Source: Methanobacterium sp.
Lineage (GTDB): Archaea; Methanobacteriota; Methanobacteria; Methanobacteriales; Methanobacteriaceae
DNA: 11,783 nt
Assembly (NCBI GenBank): GCA_020854975.1
Contig: JAHKLQ010000037.1
Coordinates: 1-11,783, forward strand
Direction: 5' to 3'
Of the stretch, positions 6,716 through 11,783 are shown in pieces. The stretch's first letter is position 1; every line of letters starts with the position of its first letter. The notes below the pieces were generated by a model. It worked only from the letters and a program-made list of their open reading frames with translations, was not told the DNA's origin and ran no database searches. Position numbers and translations under genes: made by a program.

Positions 6716-7495
6716 GTGCTGGATATGGAATCACCTGTAACCAAATCAGACATAAACCTGCAGAAAATGCGGGAAATAAAACGTCTGAAAAGTGTAGAAG
6801 ATAAAAGAGTGGGTAGTGAAGTTTTTGATAGAATCACCCTACAAACCCTATATAAACTGGCTAATCAGGGATATATCCACCTTTTAAACGGAGCTATAAG
6901 TACTGGTAAAGAGGCGAATGTCTTTAAAGGTGCTGATGAAGGGGGTAACCTGGTTGCGGTCAAGATATATCGGGTGACCACCTCTGACTTTAAGAAAATG
7001 CAGTATTACATCCAGGGAGATCCCCGCTTTAATGTTCGCAGTAACAGTAAACGCCAGTTAATCAATAATTGGGTTTTAAAGGAATTCAAAAACCTCAATA
7101 GAGCATATGATGCTGGGGTGAGAGTGCCCAAACCCATAATTGCCAAAAATAATATATTGGTCATGGAATTCATAGGAGACGAAAATGGAACCCCTGCACG
7201 CCTTATGAGGCAGGTTAAGATTTCTAATCCAGAATACGTTGCCAATAAAATATTAGATTATGTTAAAAAGCTTTATAATGATGCAAAAATAGTTCATGGA
7301 GATTTATCTGCATTCAACATACTCATTGAAGATGATGAACCAGTTATAATCGATCTATCCCAAGGATTGGTAGTTGATCATCCCCTGGCACGGGAGCTTT
7401 TAAACAGAGATATTGACAACTTAGTTAAAGATTTTAAAAAAATGGGTATGGACATATCCAAAGATGAGATTAAAAGAAAGATTACGGATTTATGA
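6716..7495 (+). CDS. rio1: RIO1-type serine protein kinase
   Basis: A 259-residue atypical kinase of the Rio1 family, an ATPase/kinase of late 40S/30S subunit maturation in eukaryotes and archaea. Visible landmarks are the Rio1 nucleotide loop STGKEANVF (62-70), the ATP-contacting Lys in AVKIYR (83), the Rio1-specific flexible-loop region [12 protein letters not shown] (94-105), hinge VMEFIG (149-154), catalytic loop HGDLSAFN (194-201, Asp196), and metal-binding IIDLSQG (211-217, Asp213) in place of DFG. The extra N-terminal helix typical of Rio1 (about 15-55) is present and length matches archaeal family members. The start is GTG at 6716 with aaggga about 12 nt upstream; an in-frame ATG at 6725 is the alternative. 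The dim2-like gene follows after 60 nt without a terminator, so the two are probably co-transcribed. Confidence 0.95.
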   Translation: MLDMESPVTKSDINLQKMREIKRLKSVEDKRVGSEVFDRITLQTLYKLANQGYIHLLNGAISTGKEANVFKGADEGGNLVAVKIYRVTTSDFKKMQYYIQGDPRFNVRSNSKRQLINNWVLKEFKNLNRAYDAGVRVPKPIIAKNNILVMEFIGDENGTPARLMRQVKISNPEYVANKILDYVKKLYNDAKIVHGDLSAFNILIEDDEPVIIDLSQGLVVDHPLARELLNRDIDNLVKDFKKMGMDISKDEIKRKITDL

Positions 7496-7544
7496 GGATA
7501 GAAAAGTATATCTTAAAGGATAATGTAATATCTTTCTAGAAGTA

Positions 7545-7550
7545 GAGGTG
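7545..7550 (+). promoter_or_regulatory. Shine-Dalgarno fixing the dim2 TTG start
   Basis: gaggtg lies 5 nt before TTG at 7556. It is the only good ribosome-binding site in the rio1-dim2 gap, so it decides the start codon. Confidence 0.75.
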
Positions 7551-7555
7551 AAATT

Positions 7556-8119
7556 TTGCCTACAACAGAGTATCTAAAGATCCCCAAAGAAAGAGTGGGA
7601 GTACTTATTGGACCACATGGGGAAACCAAACAAACCCTTGAAAACACCACCCAAACCACCATTGAAATTGATAGCGAAGCAGGAAGCGTATCCATATCAC
7701 CCCATGAGGATGCTGAGGATCCTTTATCTGTTTGGAAAGCACGTTACATGGTTAAAGCTATAGGTAGGGGTTTCAACCCAGAGATAGCACTTAAACTGAT
7801 TGATGATGAAGTAATGTTAGAAATTATCAATCTCCCAGATTATGTTGGTAAATCAAAAAAGACCATTTTAAGGCAAAAAGGACGTATCATTGGCAAAGAT
7901 GGTAAAACCAGAGATATAATCACAGAAATGACAGGAATTCATGTTTCAGTTTATGGAAAAACTGTTTCACTCATTGGAGATATGGAACACTTACAAATTG
8001 CCAAAGAAGCCGTAGAGATGATTCTGAGTGGAGCTCGACACAAAACAGTCTACTCATTCCTGGAACGTAAAAAACAGGAAATGAAATTAAGAGAAATCAA
8101 AATGGGGCCCCCCATATAA
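7556..8119 (+). CDS. KH-domain protein, archaeal Dim2/Pno1 homologue
   Basis: A 187-residue protein with two KH-type RNA-binding domains, the organisation of archaeal Dim2 (eukaryotic Dim2/Pno1, which binds the 3' end of pre-18S rRNA during small-subunit maturation). KH1 begins at [21 protein letters not shown] (5-25, GxxG loop GPHG 19-22). The conserved linker [13 protein letters not shown] (67-79) is followed by KH2 with [17 protein letters not shown] (107-123, loop GKDG 113-116). The C-terminal signature [17 protein letters not shown] (157-173) also fits the family. The start is TTG behind gaggtg. Placement right after rio1 and near aif1A fits a 30S-biogenesis role, since Dim2 and Rio1 act at related late steps. 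KRR1-like paralogy is the main alternative name. Confidence 0.92.
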   Translation: MPTTEYLKIPKERVGVLIGPHGETKQTLENTTQTTIEIDSEAGSVSISPHEDAEDPLSVWKARYMVKAIGRGFNPEIALKLIDDEVMLEIINLPDYVGKSKKTILRQKGRIIGKDGKTRDIITEMTGIHVSVYGKTVSLIGDMEHLQIAKEAVEMILSGARHKTVYSFLERKKQEMKLREIKMGPPI

Positions 8120-8172
8120 TAAAATGAATTAAATTAACTTAGATTAATTAAACGAATTAATTTCAGAATAAC

Positions 8173-8190
8173 GTATAGTACATATAATAA
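8173..8190 (+). promoter_or_regulatory. Possible TATA elements for top6BA
   Basis: gtatagtacatataataa contains two TATA-like blocks 35-50 nt before the top6B start. One would give a short leader that keeps the Shine-Dalgarno. The gap of 102 nt after dim2 leaves room for a promoter, but no clear terminator precedes it. Confidence 0.35.
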
Positions 8191-8207
8191 TCTAATTAAA
8201 CCAGTTT

Positions 8208-8215
8208 AAAGGAGG
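8208..8215 (+). promoter_or_regulatory. Shine-Dalgarno fixing the top6B TTG start
   Basis: aaaggagg sits 6 nt before TTG at 8222. No in-frame ATG is nearby, which makes this the start. Confidence 0.8.
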
Positions 8216-8221
8216 CATAGT

Positions 8222-10835
<2,614 letters not shown>

Positions 10836-10836
10836 G

Positions 10837-10883
10837 TTACTAAATCCTAATTCAAGGATTATAGTAAATTTTTTTTCTTTTTT
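10837..10883 (+). terminator. Hairpin and T-tract ending the top6BA operon
   Basis: TTACTA/TAGTAA (10837-10842, 10862-10867) encloses AATCCT/AGGATT (10843-10848, 10855-10860). An eight-T run (10869-10876) and a further six T follow. It begins 2 nt past the top6A stop and is the clearest terminator in the window. Confidence 0.75.
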
Positions 10884-11020
10884 CCAATTATTTATTCATT
10901 AAATTTTTATATAAAGTTTTAAAGAGCTTTTACTCAATAAAATAGATTTAAATCATTTTAAGTGGTAATAGAGGGTAACAGTTTATTTGCACCTACTTCT
11001 TTTGAAAAATTATATCATAA

Positions 11021-11032
11021 AATTTATAATAT
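11021..11032 (+). promoter_or_regulatory. TATA-like element of gap
   Basis: atttataata lies about 55 nt before the gap ATG and predicts a leader of about 30 nt that includes the GGGG-type ribosome-binding site at 11070-11073. A nearer TATA-like block (cattataaa, 11053-11061) is an alternative. The rest of the 246-nt gap after top6A holds only the terminator and A/T-rich DNA. Confidence 0.4.
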
Positions 11033-11081
11033 TCTAAAAAAATAGATAAATACATTATAAAACTATAACGGGGATTTTATT

Positions 11082-11783
11082 ATGAAAAACGTAGGGATAA
11101 ACGGATATGGTACTATTGGTAAAAGAGTAGCAGACGCAGTCGCCTGCCAGGACGACATGCAAATTGTAGGAGTAACCAAACGAACTCCTGACTTTGAAGC
11201 TCAAATGGCAGTGGAAAAGGGCTTCCCCCTCTATATCAGTGCCCCAGAAAGAGAAGGGCTCTTTGAAGAAGCAGACATAAAAGTAACCGGCACCATCGAT
11301 GATCTCTACAATAAAGTGGATGTAATGGTTGACTGCACACCTGGAGGAATAGGGGCCAAAAACAAAGTAATCTACGAAGAAAAAGGTATTAAAGGCATAT
11401 TTCAGGGCGGTGAAAAACACGAACAAATAGGGAAATCCTTTAACTCCTTTGCCAACTACCAGGATAATCTAGGTACAGATTTCGTTAGAGTAGTAAGCTG
11501 CAACACCACTGGACTTTGCCGAACACTGCAACCCATAGACGACCTTTGTGGTATTAAAAAAGTCCGTGCAGTCATGGTGCGCAGAGGCGCAGACCCCGGA
11601 CAAATTAAATCAGGCCCCATAAACGCCATTGTCCCCAACCCACCAACAGTCCCCTCACACCACGGTCCAGATGTACAGACTGTTATGTATGATCTGAATA
11701 TCATCACTATGGCCTTACTGGTACCCACCACTCTCATGCACCAACACAACCTCATGGTGGAACTGGAAAACCCACCAACAGTG
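11082..11783 (+). CDS. gap: Archaeal (type II) glyceraldehyde-3-phosphate dehydrogenase, 3' end outside the window
   Basis: The first 234 codons of archaeal GAPDH, open to the window edge; the family is about 335-340 residues, so roughly 100 are missing. It interconverts glyceraldehyde 3-phosphate and 1,3-bisphosphoglycerate with NAD(P), mainly for gluconeogenesis in autotrophic methanogens. The Rossmann fingerprint [13 protein letters not shown] (7-19) starts the protein. [13 protein letters not shown] (83-95) and FQGGEKH (107-113) follow, then the catalytic Cys140 in SCNTTGLCR (139-147). [13 protein letters not shown] (167-179), [12 protein letters not shown] (187-198) and the TTLMHQH region (216-222) are all typical of the archaeal, not the bacterial, enzyme. 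The ATG is 8 nt past a GGGG run. Codons lean toward C-ending forms, consistent with high expression. It lies behind the top6A terminator, so it is probably a separate unit. Confidence 0.96.
   Translation, partial: MKNVGINGYGTIGKRVADAVACQDDMQIVGVTKRTPDFEAQMAVEKGFPLYISAPEREGLFEEADIKVTGTIDDLYNKVDVMVDCTPGGIGAKNKVIYEEKGIKGIFQGGEKHEQIGKSFNSFANYQDNLGTDFVRVVSCNTTGLCRTLQPIDDLCGIKKVRAVMVRRGADPGQIKSGPINAIVPNPPTVPSHHGPDVQTVMYDLNIITMALLVPTTLMHQHNLMVELENPPTV

Noticed and set aside
11055..11755. Two minus-strand open frames (123 and 99 codons)
   Set aside because: Both are antisense to gap, which shows continuous, clearly archaeal GAPDH sequence including Cys140.

Overview
The window looks like chromosomal DNA of a methanogenic archaeon of the order Methanobacteriales, probably a mesophilic Methanobacterium-like organism. 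The evidence is an archaeal gene set (aIF1A, RIO1, archaeal Dim2/Pno1, topoisomerase VI A and B, archaeal type II GAPDH, archaeal Trm-G10), TATA-box promoters, frequent TTG/GTG starts with strong Shine-Dalgarno sites, and AT-rich DNA whose intergenic parts are especially AT-rich. The genus is an inference from protein character; no search was run. I see no mobile element, CRISPR array, tRNA or rRNA.

Left part (1-5111). On the minus strand, a bacterial-type PH-domain membrane protein (2365-2967) is followed, after a terminator-like hairpin, by a two-gene unit. That unit is a geranylgeranyl-reductase-family flavoprotein (1027-2211) overlapping a tRNA G10 methyltransferase (2-1036). A UPF0280/ApbE-like protein (3116-3844) is on the plus strand, divergent from the PH gene and convergent with moeA (3873-5111, minus), which serves molybdopterin/tungstopterin cofactor synthesis.

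Middle (5112-6116). About 1 kb of very AT-rich DNA holds one small gene: a 28-codon, extremely basic minus-strand ORF (5432-5518) with its own promoter-like sequence. Below it lie a long imperfect hairpin (5354-5412) and a 16-bp tandem repeat (5328-5365). The remaining roughly 600 nt before aif1A has TATA-like elements with no obvious gene behind them.

Right part (6117-11783). All genes are on the plus strand: aif1A, rio1, dim2-like KH protein, top6B, top6A and the start of gap, which runs off the window at codon 234. The first three act on the small ribosomal subunit (initiation and late 30S maturation). The next two form the type IIB topoisomerase heterotetramer and overlap by 8 nt if the preferred top6A start is right. 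A hairpin plus T-tract closes the topoisomerase operon before gap. The first four genes of this run all use TTG or GTG starts.

Most of the window is conserved archaeal housekeeping. The parts that standard annotation would leave unexplained are the 28-aa basic protein, the structured repeat/hairpin element downstream of it, the orphan promoters in the intergenic region, and the functionally uncharacterised UPF0280 protein, which keeps ApbE-like metal-site residues.
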